This document shows positions 37,992 to 47,170 of a stretch of 53,260 bases of DNA, piece by piece (the first letter of the stretch is position 1; each line of letters begins with the position of its first letter). Origin of the DNA: a virus. The position numbers and the translations under genes are program-made. The stretch covers positions 1-53,260 of IMG/VR virus record IMGVR_UViG_3300046163_000036; one strand, given 5' to 3'. Under the pieces are notes generated by a model that searched no databases, was not told the origin of the DNA, and saw only the letters and a program-made list of their open reading frames with translations.

Positions 37992-40115
37992 ATGGCAGGT
38001 CTAAAAGACATAGAAGGTTACGATGAGAAGGTGATCAACATCTGTCCAGACGATACATCTGGTGAGGTGATAGAGCTCTCTGACCTGTTTATACAGCTCC
38101 CTAAAGTACCACCAAAGAACAAGATCCTATACCACGATAAGCCTAAGAGTGAGCAGCGATGGGAGCGTCAGGAGATGCCCACCGAGCTGTCCAGAATACG
38201 CAGTATGGATGAGTGGTACGATATGCCCAAAGAGTTCAAGAAGAAGTACGAGCCCTACATCGATCAGGAATTTGAAAGACGTAAAAAGGGGCTGTGGTTT
38301 TTTAATAACGGTGAGCCCACATATATAACGGGTTCCCATTATATGATGCTCCAGTGGAGTAAGATCGACGCCAGCTTCTACGGGTATTATATGCGATTTC
38401 AGAGAGATATCTCCTACCATATGGAAGCGTGCATCGTAGATCCTAGATGCGCTGGACAGCTGTATACCAAGTGTCGTCGTTCTGGATACACTAACATCGC
38501 TGCCAGCAAGGTTGACGACGTAGGTACGTCAACCTATGATGTTACCATAGGGATTATGTCAAAGACTGGTAAGGACGCACAGGAGAACATCTTTATGAAG
38601 AAGGTGGTGGGGATGTACCGACAGTACCCATTTTTTTTCAAGCCTATTCAGGACGGTACCACAAACCCTAGAACGGAGCTCGCCTTCCGTGAGCCTAGTA
38701 AGCGTATCACCAAGAACAACAAGACCAGCTTCAAGGGGCAGGCTCTGAACACAATAGTAAACTGGCGCAACACCACATCCAATGCATACGATGGTGAGAA
38801 ACTAAAGCTGTTGTTCATCGATGAGGGCGGTAAGTTTGAGAAGCCCGAAGACATTCTAGAGGTCTGGCGTATCCAGCGTACCTGTCTTATGGTAGGTCGT
38901 AAATTTGTCGGCAAGGCGATCATCGGATCAACAGTTAACCCACTGGATAAGGGCGGTAGAAACTACCGTGACCTGTGGGATATGTCTAACCCCAACGACC
39001 GAAACTCTAACGGCAGAACCAAGAGTATGCTATACCGTATATTCGTCCCCGCCTACGAAGCCTTGGAAGGCTTCTTTGATATCTATGGTAATCCCGTTGT
39101 TGATGACCCTGAAGAACCTGTAATGGGTGTGGATGGGGAACAGATAGATATAGGGTCTAAAACCTATCTCAAGAATGAACGCAAAGGATTGTCAGGTGAT
39201 AGCAATGAGCTTAACGAAAGCATACGCCAGTTCCCTTTTACGGCAGAGGAAGCCTTCAGAGACTCCACTAAGTCTAGCCTCTTTAATATCTCAAAGATCT
39301 ACGAGCAAATAGAATACAACCAAGACCTCTACCCACAACCTGTAGTCAGGGGTAACTTCGTATGGGTAGACGGGAAACAAGATAGTAGCGTAATTTTCAA
39401 GCCGGATGTCAACGGTAGGTTCCGAGTATCTTGGATGCCGCCTATGGGTATGCGTAACAATGTATCTATGGACCACGGCAAAAAGTCTCCGGGTAACGAT
39501 TGGCTAGGCGTGGGAGGTGTGGATAGCTATGACCTCGACGCTACGGTCGATGGAAGAGGCTCTAAGGGAGCCTTCCATCTCTACAACAAGTTTAATATGG
39601 AGTACCCCTCTAATATGTTTGTAGTGGAGTATGCATCACGTCCGCCATTGGCTAGGATCTTCTACGAGGATGTGCTGATGGCTGCGGTATTCTATGGGTA
39701 TAAAATACTAATAGAGAACAACAAGTACGGTATAGCACGCTACTTCGAGATGCGGGGCTACGACGAGTACTTGATGGACCGCCCTGAACATCTGAAGTCA
39801 ACAGCTAGAGTTACGGTAAAGACCAAGGGAATCCCGTCGAATTCACAGGATGTGATACAGGCACACGCACAGGCGATAGAGTCCTATATCCACGAGTATG
39901 TAGGTATGGACGATAACGGAAATTACCAGCCTATGTACTTCAACAGAACGTTGGAAGACTGGATCAATTTTCGCATAGATAACCGTACGCAATATGACCT
40001 TACTATATCTTCTGGTTTAGCGCTTCTGGCAGCACAAAGAGTTAAGAAAAAGAAAGTTAAAAAAGACAATACAGACAAGACGTTCTTCAGAAAGGGCAAG
40101 ATTATCCAGCGTTGA
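37992..40115 (+). CDS. terL: Terminase large subunit
   Basis: 707 aa ATPase-nuclease that packages DNA into the procapsid. WFFNNGEPTYITGSHYMMLQ near residues 98-117 and TKCRRSGYTNIA near 159-170 (degenerate Walker A) match TerL of crAss-like and related phages. Walker B LLFIDEGG is near 274-281 and the coupling motif STVNP near 312. The RNase H-like nuclease begins at GVGGVDSYDLD (about 505-515). It starts after an AT-rich stretch without a clear -7 match. Confidence 0.95.
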   Translation: MAGLKDIEGYDEKVINICPDDTSGEVIELSDLFIQLPKVPPKNKILYHDKPKSEQRWERQEMPTELSRIRSMDEWYDMPKEFKKKYEPYIDQEFERRKKGLWFFNNGEPTYITGSHYMMLQWSKIDASFYGYYMRFQRDISYHMEACIVDPRCAGQLYTKCRRSGYTNIAASKVDDVGTSTYDVTIGIMSKTGKDAQENIFMKKVVGMYRQYPFFFKPIQDGTTNPRTELAFREPSKRITKNNKTSFKGQALNTIVNWRNTTSNAYDGEKLKLLFIDEGGKFEKPEDILEVWRIQRTCLMVGRKFVGKAIIGSTVNPLDKGGRNYRDLWDMSNPNDRNSNGRTKSMLYRIFVPAYEALEGFFDIYGNPVVDDPEEPVMGVDGEQIDIGSKTYLKNERKGLSGDSNELNESIRQFPFTAEEAFRDSTKSSLFNISKIYEQIEYNQDLYPQPVVRGNFVWVDGKQDSSVIFKPDVNGRFRVSWMPPMGMRNNVSMDHGKKSPGNDWLGVGGVDSYDLDATVDGRGSKGAFHLYNKFNMEYPSNMFVVEYASRPPLARIFYEDVLMAAVFYGYKILIENNKYGIARYFEMRGYDEYLMDRPEHLKSTARVTVKTKGIPSNSQDVIQAHAQAIESYIHEYVGMDDNGNYQPMYFNRTLEDWINFRIDNRTQYDLTISSGLALLAAQRVKKKKVKKDNTDKTFFRKGKIIQR

Positions 40116-40124
40116 TAAAATGGT

Positions 40125-40132
40125 TATATTTG
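40125..40132 (+). promoter_or_regulatory. -7 promoter element TATATTTG
   Basis: TAnnTTTG match 25 nt upstream of the portal ATG. Confidence 0.55.
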
Positions 40133-40157
40133 CAGTTGATAAAGATTCAGCGAAACG

Positions 40158-42566
40158 ATGAATAATCAAAATAAGTATACTTTTCCGGATCCTCTAGCGC
40201 CCACGGAAGAGAAAATGAGTAAGGCATACGGGCTAGCGTATGCGAAGTCATTGATGGCTCAATGGGGCGGCATAGATACCGAGGGCAGCCTCTATAAGCG
40301 CAGATACAAGGAGTTCGAAACTTCTAGGTCTTACGCTAACGGTACCCAAGACACCACGATATATAAACAGATTCTAAACTCGCTGGATCCAAATAATGGT
40401 GACGGTACTATGATGACACTGGACTGGACTCCAGTTCCCATCGTCCCCAAGTTCGCTAAAATCGTTGTCAATAAAATCATCTCCTCATACAGATACCCAC
40501 AGGTAGAAGCTATCGACCCACTCTCTAGATCAGAGAAGGACGTCAAAAAGAAAAAGATAGCACTACGTATCGAGAACAAGGAGATGTTCGAAGAGGCAAA
40601 AAAATCTGGATTGAATGTTGACGTAGATCCTGAATCATTGCCAGAAACACCAGAAGAAGTAGAAATCTTCTTAGATACAAATATTAAGACTGATGCAGAG
40701 ATCGCTGCACAGCTAGCTACCAATATGACGCTGAGTTGGAACAACTTCGACGAGCGTGTATACCGCAGATGTGTGGAGGATTTGGTAAGCTGTGGTATGG
40801 CAGTGACCAAGCGCAGCAACGACCCGAACTACGGGATCAACGAAGAGTATGTAGACCCGGCGTTCTTTGTACACAGCTACACTGACGACCCTACATTCTC
40901 AGACATCGTATACGCAGGACACATCAAGCGCATCTCTATCCAAGAGCTGAAGCGTCTTTGTGGCGACCAGCTCTCTGAAGAGGAGTACCAGAAGATTGCT
41001 AAGACAGTAATGAACAAGTACGGTAATAATGCTTCTCGCTTTATGGAGAACTATTACGACCAGCGCCTCAGCCGTTACACTTACGGCTACGATGAGTTCA
41101 CCCTAGAGGTATTAGACTTCGAGTTCTTATCTGTCGATTCTATGATCTACGAGAAGAAGAAGTCTAGATTCGGAAACATTGGATTCTACTACAAGGGGAA
41201 TACCTACGAAACACCAAAGAACAGTGTATACGATAGAGAGCCTGTACAGATGAATAACGCCACCGTGTACGGAGGTATGTACATCATCGGCACAGAGCAC
41301 ATCTTGAACTACGGACAAAAGAACAACGTCCCTAAGAATATCCACGACATCACCCGTGCGCAGATGTCCTACTCTGTGGTAGCGACAAACATTAGGAATA
41401 TGGTTCCTAAGAGCCTTGTCTCTAGCGTCATTGGTTTTGCGGATCAACTACAGCTGTCTCACCTGAAGATCCAGCAAGCTATTGCCAAGGCAAAGCCTGA
41501 CGGTATCATCATCGATGTTGAAGGTCTAGAGAATGTAGACCTCGGTCGTGGTGGAGACCTGCAACCCCTAGAGATTCAGGACATCTACGAGCAAACTGGT
41601 GTGTTCTACTACCGCAGTAAGAACCCAGAGGGCGGTTTCCAAAACCCGCCCGTTCGTCAGATCGACAACAGCATCAGAAACATCAACGAGCTTATCGCTC
41701 TGTATAACCACTACCTACGTATGATCCGTGATGCTACGGGTATCAACGAGGTGGTAGACGGTTCTACGCCAAAAGGTGAAGCCTTAGTAGGGGTGAACCA
41801 GATGGCTATGGCGGCAGCAAACAATGCGCTGTACGATGTGACTAATGCTAGTATGATATTATATAGGAAGGTCTGTGAAGACATTCTAAAATGTCTACAG
41901 ATCCTTCCTTCACAATCTGTCTTATACAACGTGTACGAGAAGGCTATTGGTAAGACCAATATGGAGGTACTGAATAGCTTTAAGGATCTACCGATGTACA
42001 ACTTCGGCATCCGTGTATTGTCAGACCTCAGCGATAGAGATCGCCAGTACTTGGAGCAGAATATTCAGATCGCACTAGGTCAGAGAGAGATCGATCTTGA
42101 AGACGCCATCGCCATTAGAAACATCAAGGATGTTGATCAGGCAGAGCGTCTATTGATCATCCGCCGTAAGAAGCGTATTGCTAAGCAACAGGAGATGCAG
42201 CAGATGAATATCCAAGCGCAAGCTCAGGCTAACGCTCAGGCATCTCAGGTAGCTGCACAGGCTGAGGTTCAGAAGCAGCAGGCACTGGTACAGCTTGAGA
42301 TGCAGAAGAAGCAGATGGAATACCAGCTCAAGTCTCAGCTAGCACAGCTAGAACACCAGATGCGTATGGAGCTTGAGAAAATGAAGGGCGAGTTTGGTGT
42401 GATGGAGCAGCAGATTGAAAGCCGAGTAGCCTCTGATAAAGAAGCTATGAAGGAAGACCGTAAAGACGGGCGTGTTAAGAAGCAGGCTGTAGAGCAGTCT
42501 AAGCTTATAAGCCAGCGCAAGGGTTACCGAGGCGAGCTCCCTGATGAATCAGATATGTTTTCATAA
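40158..42566 (+). CDS. Portal protein
   Basis: 802 aa. VEDLVSCGMAVTKRSNDPNY and EYVDPAFFVHSYTDDPTFSD near residues 205-255, then DIVYAGHIKRISIQEL, are portal signatures shared with crAss-like phages. The C-terminal 130 residues are a Gln/Ala-rich coiled coil (QQMNIQAQAQANAQASQVAA), which probably forms the barrel or its crown inside the capsid. Encoded directly after TerL. Confidence 0.9.
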   Translation: MNNQNKYTFPDPLAPTEEKMSKAYGLAYAKSLMAQWGGIDTEGSLYKRRYKEFETSRSYANGTQDTTIYKQILNSLDPNNGDGTMMTLDWTPVPIVPKFAKIVVNKIISSYRYPQVEAIDPLSRSEKDVKKKKIALRIENKEMFEEAKKSGLNVDVDPESLPETPEEVEIFLDTNIKTDAEIAAQLATNMTLSWNNFDERVYRRCVEDLVSCGMAVTKRSNDPNYGINEEYVDPAFFVHSYTDDPTFSDIVYAGHIKRISIQELKRLCGDQLSEEEYQKIAKTVMNKYGNNASRFMENYYDQRLSRYTYGYDEFTLEVLDFEFLSVDSMIYEKKKSRFGNIGFYYKGNTYETPKNSVYDREPVQMNNATVYGGMYIIGTEHILNYGQKNNVPKNIHDITRAQMSYSVVATNIRNMVPKSLVSSVIGFADQLQLSHLKIQQAIAKAKPDGIIIDVEGLENVDLGRGGDLQPLEIQDIYEQTGVFYYRSKNPEGGFQNPPVRQIDNSIRNINELIALYNHYLRMIRDATGINEVVDGSTPKGEALVGVNQMAMAAANNALYDVTNASMILYRKVCEDILKCLQILPSQSVLYNVYEKAIGKTNMEVLNSFKDLPMYNFGIRVLSDLSDRDRQYLEQNIQIALGQREIDLEDAIAIRNIKDVDQAERLLIIRRKKRIAKQQEMQQMNIQAQAQANAQASQVAAQAEVQKQQALVQLEMQKKQMEYQLKSQLAQLEHQMRMELEKMKGEFGVMEQQIESRVASDKEAMKEDRKDGRVKKQAVEQSKLISQRKGYRGELPDESDMFS

Positions 42567-42572
42567 AAACAC

Positions 42573-42580
42573 TAACTTTG
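42573..42580 (+). promoter_or_regulatory. -7 promoter element TAACTTTG
   Basis: TAnnTTTG match 16 nt upstream of the 42597 gene. Confidence 0.6.
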
Positions 42581-42596
42581 CAAAAAACAAATAATA

Positions 42597-42863
42597 ATGG
42601 CTCAAAAATTACAGAGAGACGCTAACTTCAATCTTCAGGCTTTTGGTCAGGCTGGATTCGATTTGGTGGGTGCATCGGAAACGGTGAACTCTCACAACTA
42701 TATCGCTATCACAGCTTTGGAAGACGCCCAGATTGATGCTACTGCAACAGAGGGCGACAGCGTTACAGACACAACAATACCAAAGGGTCTTACAATCTTC
42801 GGAAGGTTCACTTCTGTTACTTGTGACTCAGGTAAAATATTAGCATACAGAGAAGTACTATAA
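42597..42863 (+). CDS. Small beta-rich virion protein (88 aa)
   Basis: MAQKLQRDANFNLQAFGQAG start, then beta strands (NYIAITALEDAQIDATATEG; GLTIFGRFTSVTCDSGKILA). Resembles small structural or decoration proteins next to fibre genes; function inferred from location. Confidence 0.55.
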   Translation: MAQKLQRDANFNLQAFGQAGFDLVGASETVNSHNYIAITALEDAQIDATATEGDSVTDTTIPKGLTIFGRFTSVTCDSGKILAYREVL

Positions 42864-43000
42864 TGTTAATATTAGGAATAAATATCCTCAAAACACCTTC
42901 TGTTTCAGATGATGATCCTACACCATTCTTTGAGATATTGGCGGAGGATGATTCTTATATGGTAGCGGAGAATGGCGACTTTTTAATCATAGAATCATAA
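42863..43000 (+). CDS. Small acidic protein (45 aa)
   Basis: ATG overlaps the preceding stop (TAATG). SDDDPTPFFEILAEDDSYMV and ENGDFLIIES: the last part resembles repeated E-N/D-G-x-F-L-x-x-E motifs found in small phage structural proteins. Ends 6 nt before the fibre gene. Confidence 0.6.
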   Translation: MLILGINILKTPSVSDDDPTPFFEILAEDDSYMVAENGDFLIIES

Positions 43001-43006
43001 GATAAA

Positions 43007-44659
43007 ATGGCAAATAAAAAATTTAGTGACTTTACATTAAAGACAGACCCAGCAAACGTAGATTTCTTGGTGGGTTACTTAGGCTCCGATAACGTAAGAA
43101 TAGATCCAGATAACATCGTTGCTGACGACTCAATCGGTCCTGACCAGCTAGCCGACACAGCTGTAACAGCAGGCAGTTATACAACAGCTGATATCACTGT
43201 TGATGCACAAGGTCGTATTACGGCAGCGGCAAACGGTTCTGGTGGCGGTGGCGGTGTATCGCCTATTAGTGGTCAAACAGATAGTTACACGATAGGTACA
43301 GATGCATTAGGTAATATCGACACATCTGCTGAAAGATACAGCATTGCTTTTGGTACGGATGCATTGGCAGCAATGACTACAGGAGTAAGAAACATTGCAA
43401 TTGGCAGTAAAGCCCTTGAGGATATTACTAGTGCAGTTGACAATGTCGCTATTGGATATAATGCAATGAGCACTACCAACGCTACAAGCACATCTGAAAA
43501 TGTGGCTGTTGGAGCTTATAGTTTACTTGAAGCAAGCTCTACTCGCTCTATAGGTATTGGATTTAGAGCTGGTCAAAAAATTACTACAGGTAGGGGTATC
43601 GCCATTGGTGATTATGCCCTAGGTGGTGGTGCAGGTATGACTGGTAATTTTCAAGTTGCGATAGGTACATCCGCACTTCAAAATCAAACTAGCGGGCAAA
43701 GAAATACAGCAATAGGTTATCAAGCTGCACGTACTCAATCAACAGGTGCTCAAAACGTAGCTGTAGGTGCGTGGGCTTTAGAAATGAATACCACCGGTTC
43801 AAATAACGTTGCTATAGGGGTAGATGCAATGGAGCAAAATACAACAGCATCAACGAATACTGCTGTTGGGTATAAGGCTCTTGAAGACAATACTACTGGC
43901 GGTACGTCAGTTGCCGTTGGCGCATACGCCATAAACAATCCAACAGGAGGTGACAATACTGCAGTGGGGTACTTCGCATTGGGTGGCGCAAGCGGCTCTA
44001 GCGCTAATAGAAATGTTGCAATTGGTAGTTATGCTGGAAACTCAATAACTTCAGGGGCTAGGAATGTTCTCATTGGACAACAAGGGGCAGGTCAAAGACT
44101 AACAACAGCCACCAAAAATGTTATGATAGGCTATCAAGCAGGCTATTGGCAAACAACATCTAGCTTCAATGTACTTATAGGTAATGAAGCCGGGAGGGTT
44201 ACTTCTGGCGGTTCAAACGTCACAGCTTTAACGGATTGTGTTTTTATAGGAAATGAAACTCATCCTTCAGCAGTCACTGTAACAAATGAAATAGCCATTG
44301 GTAACGATGCTATTGGGCAAGGTGGTAATACAGTGATGCTTGGTGATTCCAACATCACGGATTTATATTGTTACGGTACTTTAAGCAGTCCTTCAGATAT
44401 CAAGTTAAAGAAAAATGTTGAAGACCTTCCTTACGGACTTGATGATGTTGCTCAGATGCGCCCCGTAGAGTATGATTTAAAAGCAGACGGCAGACACGAT
44501 ATTGGTTTTATCGCTCAGGAAATGAAGCAAGTTGTGCCAGATGTTGTTAAAGAAATGGGAGATGGAACGCTATCTATACAATATTCTAAATTAGTCCCTG
44601 TACTTGTTAACGCTATTAAAGAGCTTCAAGCAGAAGTTGAATTACTAAAGTCAAAATAA
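43007..44659 (+). CDS. Tail fibre with YadA-like head repeats and Peptidase_S74 chaperone
   Basis: 550 aa. Residues about 90-450 consist of many repeats of the form N-x-A-I/V-G-x-x-A-L (e.g. RNIAIGSKALEDITSAVDNV, QRNTAIGYQAARTQSTGAQN), the left-handed beta-roll of trimeric autotransporter adhesin heads. Residues about 460-550 are an S74 intramolecular chaperone: SPSDIKLKKNVEDLPYGLDD, then HDIGFIAQEMKQVVPDVV. The Ser-Asp dyad in SPSD is the self-cleavage site of that family. It should form a trimeric receptor-binding fibre matured by autoproteolysis. Confidence 0.9.
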   Translation: MANKKFSDFTLKTDPANVDFLVGYLGSDNVRIDPDNIVADDSIGPDQLADTAVTAGSYTTADITVDAQGRITAAANGSGGGGGVSPISGQTDSYTIGTDALGNIDTSAERYSIAFGTDALAAMTTGVRNIAIGSKALEDITSAVDNVAIGYNAMSTTNATSTSENVAVGAYSLLEASSTRSIGIGFRAGQKITTGRGIAIGDYALGGGAGMTGNFQVAIGTSALQNQTSGQRNTAIGYQAARTQSTGAQNVAVGAWALEMNTTGSNNVAIGVDAMEQNTTASTNTAVGYKALEDNTTGGTSVAVGAYAINNPTGGDNTAVGYFALGGASGSSANRNVAIGSYAGNSITSGARNVLIGQQGAGQRLTTATKNVMIGYQAGYWQTTSSFNVLIGNEAGRVTSGGSNVTALTDCVFIGNETHPSAVTVTNEIAIGNDAIGQGGNTVMLGDSNITDLYCYGTLSSPSDIKLKKNVEDLPYGLDDVAQMRPVEYDLKADGRHDIGFIAQEMKQVVPDVVKEMGDGTLSIQYSKLVPVLVNAIKELQAEVELLKSK

Positions 44660-44660
44660 A

Positions 44661-44864
44661 ATGAGTGAATTCGAACAAGAAGTAAAAGACCATTACCTAA
44701 GCACTTGGCAAGATTCTGTTGACGCTATCAATGATGCTGATGCTTCTGAAACAGATATCATCCAGGCAAATAAAGACCACTTAACAATGTTAATTTCTTT
44801 TACTTGGTTTACTGACGCTATTACAGGCACCGAGCTAGATGAAATTGAAGCGGTCTTAGCGTAA
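44661..44864 (+). CDS. Small acidic protein after fibre (67 aa), possible fibre-associated
   Basis: Contains KDHLTMLISFTWFTDAITGT, a pattern found in small unknown proteins next to tail-fibre genes. One-nucleotide gap after the fibre stop. It may assist or accompany the fibre; inference only. Confidence 0.6.
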   Translation: MSEFEQEVKDHYLSTWQDSVDAINDADASETDIIQANKDHLTMLISFTWFTDAITGTELDEIEAVLA

Positions 44865-44889
44865 CTTATACTTAAATAAATTTAATACA

Positions 44890-45111
44890 ATGGAAAAGGT
44901 AACAGACGAAGAGCTACAGGCTCTTAAGGATATTGTGGCTAAAGTCAATCAGGTCCACATAGACATCGCCTCATTTGAGATGAGAAAGCTAGAAGCTGTA
45001 GAAACAGCTAAAGAACTAATAGCTGAGCTACAGTCGCAACAGACTTCTTTAGGCGAGAAGTATGGTGTAAACGAGATTGACTTAAACACTGGTGAAATTA
45101 AAGAGGCTTAA
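44890..45111 (+). CDS. Small coiled-coil protein (73 aa)
   Basis: EELQALKDIVAKVNQVHIDI begins a long amphipathic helix, and the C-terminus reads LGEKYGVNEIDLNTGEIKEA. This pattern is common in marine phages; function unknown. Confidence 0.65.
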   Translation: MEKVTDEELQALKDIVAKVNQVHIDIASFEMRKLEAVETAKELIAELQSQQTSLGEKYGVNEIDLNTGEIKEA

Positions 45112-45138
45112 CAGCTTAAAAATCAATAGATTATCAGT

Positions 45139-45170
45139 AGAGGGGTTGCAGAAATGCGACCTCTTTTTTT
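45139..45170 (+). terminator. Rightward intrinsic terminator
   Basis: Stem AGAGG(G)GTTGC / GCGACCTCT with a 6-nt loop followed by a run of T. The next promoter element overlaps its end (45172). Confidence 0.8.
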
Positions 45171-45171
45171 A

Positions 45172-45179
45172 TACCTTTG
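45172..45179 (+). promoter_or_regulatory. -7 promoter element TACCTTTG
   Basis: TAnnTTTG match 5 nt before the ATG at 45185; the transcript is probably nearly leaderless. Confidence 0.6.
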
Positions 45180-45184
45180 CTGTT

Positions 45185-45478
45185 ATGAAAGTAAAGAAGA
45201 GAGATTCAAGACTTGAACGGGCGGGTGTGAGCGGCTATAACAAGCCGAAGCGAACACCAGATCACCCTAAGAAATCTCATATTGTTGTCGCTAAAGTAGG
45301 CGATAATATTAAGACGATCCGCTTTGGTGAGCAGGGGGCTAAGACCGCTGGGAAGCCAAAGGCAGGGGAGTCAGAAAAGATGAAGAAGAAACGTGCTTCT
45401 TTTAAAGCACGTCACAGAAAGAATATTGCCAAGGGTAAGCTGTCCGCTGCTTATTGGGCGGATAAAGTTAAATGGTGA
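45185..45478 (+). CDS. Basic phage protein (97 aa), conserved unknown
   Basis: Start at 45185 fits the promoter. SHIVVAKVGDNIKTIRFGEQ and FKARHRKNIAKGKLSAAYWA are blocks I recognise from small basic proteins in marine phages; probably virion-associated and nucleic-acid-binding by charge. Ends in an overlap (TGATG) with the membrane protein. Confidence 0.65.
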   Translation: MKVKKRDSRLERAGVSGYNKPKRTPDHPKKSHIVVAKVGDNIKTIRFGEQGAKTAGKPKAGESEKMKKKRASFKARHRKNIAKGKLSAAYWADKVKW

Positions 45479-45858
45479 TGAAGAAAAGAGGACTAGCGAA
45501 AGTTAAAGATCTATTCTGGTATAGTGATAGCGAGCCTAATGAGATACTTATCTCCTTCTGCCATTTGATTGCACTGCCCGCTAGTATTATTGTAGAGCAT
45601 CATAACCCTAGCTGGTTGTTAGTTGCTGGAGCGATAGCTGCAGGAGCATTTCAGATGTGGGCTGTCGTATGGAACGGTACATTACGTATGCGATTGTTAG
45701 CTGTTCAGATCGCTACGTTGATCGCCATAATGACTATTGTAAACTTATGTATGACGGGTCTAATGGAAGGCAGCCGTACGGGATGGATAGTTATTGGATT
45801 GTTCGCCTGTTGGAATACGATTAGAGTGTTTAAAGAAAAGATAGAGAAAGGTGTTTGA
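45478..45858 (+). CDS. Multi-pass membrane protein, paralogue 1 (126 aa)
   Basis: Short basic start, then FWYSDSEPNEILISFCHLIA and three further hydrophobic segments (WLLVAGAIAAGAFQMWAVVW; LAVQIATLIAIMTIVNLCM; TGWIVIGLFACWNTI). ATG chosen at the TGATG overlap; an upstream ATG at 45472 adds two residues. It is clearly related to the next protein. Confidence 0.65.
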   Translation: MKKRGLAKVKDLFWYSDSEPNEILISFCHLIALPASIIVEHHNPSWLLVAGAIAAGAFQMWAVVWNGTLRMRLLAVQIATLIAIMTIVNLCMTGLMEGSRTGWIVIGLFACWNTIRVFKEKIEKGV

Positions 45859-46216
45859 TAGACTACGTCAGTTGTGGAGATATAGTGATAGCCAGCCTAC
45901 AGAGATTACACTAGGCGCAGCTCTTATAGTGCTTGCGCCTATCGCCACTTTTGTAGAGCTTGGATTTATGCCTGTTTATCAGTTAGCTCTAATAGCTGTA
46001 GGAGTCTATCAGCTGTACTGCATATCTAAAGGCGATTTAAATTGCAGGGTTATTGCAGCGACATTAACCTTTGGATTGTACACCACAAGCTTGACTATGT
46101 ATTTAATGACCATAGGTCTACCTACGCCATCTCATTACGGGTGGTTAATATTGGTTATATCTTCTTTTGGAAACCTCAAGAGATTAAAAACAGAACAGCT
46201 ACACAGAAATGGATAA
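45851..46216 (+). CDS. Multi-pass membrane protein, paralogue 2 (121 aa)
   Basis: GTG start overlapping the previous gene by 8 nt. LWRYSDSQPTEITLGAALIV aligns with the start of paralogue 1 (YSDS-E/Q-P-x-E-I), and the four-helix topology is the same. A tandem duplication; role unknown, perhaps membrane conditioning or a second holin-like pair. Confidence 0.65.
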   Translation: MFDRLRQLWRYSDSQPTEITLGAALIVLAPIATFVELGFMPVYQLALIAVGVYQLYCISKGDLNCRVIAATLTFGLYTTSLTMYLMTIGLPTPSHYGWLILVISSFGNLKRLKTEQLHRNG

Positions 46217-46520
46217 CGTAACACAAATAATAATAACCATCGCTACAGTAGCTGGGTCTGCTGGTATATGGAAATTCTTTGAGGCTAGACTCAAAGTAAG
46301 GTCTGAAGAAAAAAAGTCTAAGTTAGAGAACAATGACGGAGTGCAATACAGAGACGATTTAAAGAACAGGGTAAGAAACTTAGAGTCTCTTCTTGCCACT
46401 AGTAGCGACGAGAAAGACGAACTGAGAAATCAGGTACTTGCACTAACCCAAGAGGTATCTGCCCTTAGAGTTAAGGTAGAGTTCCTCGAAAAAGAAAATG
46501 AAAGATTAAAAAACAAATAG
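46209..46520 (+). CDS. Membrane-anchored coiled-coil protein (103 aa)
   Basis: One N-terminal hydrophobic helix (QIIITIATVAGSAGIWKFFE), then a long coiled coil (DELRNQVLALTQEVSALRVK). The topology resembles inner-membrane spanin components, but a u-spanin is already encoded at 15.5 kb, so this may scaffold membrane-associated assembly instead. Confidence 0.6.
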   Translation: MDNVTQIIITIATVAGSAGIWKFFEARLKVRSEEKKSKLENNDGVQYRDDLKNRVRNLESLLATSSDEKDELRNQVLALTQEVSALRVKVEFLEKENERLKNK

Positions 46521-46521
46521 T

Positions 46522-46704
46522 ATGAAACACCTAAAAGTATTTTGGCTTTGGATCAAGGAAACTCACAAGCGCTTCTGGTGCTATTGGTTGGGATTCACCG
46601 ATCTAGATGAGAAAGCTCTAGCAGCATATGCTGAAGCACGTCGTAGATACTCCAATGTTAAAGAAGAGTTGAAGGATGCTGTAGATGCAGCTAAAGGAGA
46701 GTAA
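46522..46704 (+). CDS. Small amphipathic protein (60 aa)
   Basis: Aromatic, basic N-terminus (MKHLKVFWLWIKETHKRFWC) and helical, charged C-terminus (YSNVKEELKDAVDAAKGE). One-nucleotide gap after the coiled-coil gene. Confidence 0.6.
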   Translation: MKHLKVFWLWIKETHKRFWCYWLGFTDLDEKALAAYAEARRRYSNVKEELKDAVDAAKGE

Positions 46705-46709
46705 CAGCT

Positions 46710-46892
46710 ATGAAGGCTAAGAAGTCAAGAGTAAACGAAGCCGGCAACTATACTAAGCCAACGCTTAGAAAAAAGCTGTTTAAGCAAATTATGGCGGGCA
46801 GCCGTGGTGGTAACCCCGGACAGTGGTCTGCTCGTAAAGCACAGCAACTCGCTAAAGAGTATAAAGCTGCAGGAGGCGGCTATAAAAACTAA
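46710..46892 (+). CDS. Small basic RVNEAGNYTKP-type protein (60 aa)
   Basis: SRVNEAGNYTKPTLRKKLFK and GSRGGNPGQWSARKAQQLAK match a family common in marine phages, often directly before a DUF5872-like gene, as here (start-stop overlap). Function unknown; basic charge suggests DNA contact in the virion. Confidence 0.75.
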   Translation: MKAKKSRVNEAGNYTKPTLRKKLFKQIMAGSRGGNPGQWSARKAQQLAKEYKAAGGGYKN

Positions 46893-47134
46893 TGGCACTC
46901 AAGAAGTCACAGCAGTCCCTTAGAAATTGGACAAAACAGAAATGGAGTACAGCCAGCGGTAAAAAGAGCAAAGATACTGGAGAGGCGTACTTCCCAGCTA
47001 AAGCTGTCGCTGCACTGAAGAAGGCTGGGCTTTACAAAAAAGCCACAGCCCAAAAGAAAGCAGCGACTAATAAAGGGGAGCAGTTTGCTGAGTACTCTCC
47101 TGACATACAACGTATTGTAAAAAGATATCGTTAG
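46892..47134 (+). CDS. DUF5872-like small basic protein (80 aa)
   Basis: SLRNWTKQKWSTASGKKSKD, then AYFPAKAVAALKKAG and a late QRIVKRYR: the W-T-x-Q-x-W and S-G-K signatures fit this small family found in phages. Overlaps the preceding gene by one base. Confidence 0.7.
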   Translation: MALKKSQQSLRNWTKQKWSTASGKKSKDTGEAYFPAKAVAALKKAGLYKKATAQKKAATNKGEQFAEYSPDIQRIVKRYR

Positions 47135-47140
47135 AATCGT

Positions 47141-47148
47141 TAATTTTG
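47141..47148 (+). promoter_or_regulatory. -7 promoter element TAATTTTG for scaffold/capsid unit
   Basis: TAnnTTTG match with a 22-nt AT-rich leader before the scaffold-like gene; it should also drive the major capsid gene. Confidence 0.6.
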
Positions 47149-47170
47149 CAACATTAATTAAATATATATT

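Noticed and set aside
45130-45138. ATTATCAGTA on the plus strand resembling part of the 17-mer
   Set aside because: Only 8-9 bases match, it is not next to GGTT in the right order, and the adjacent hairpin is a normal terminator.
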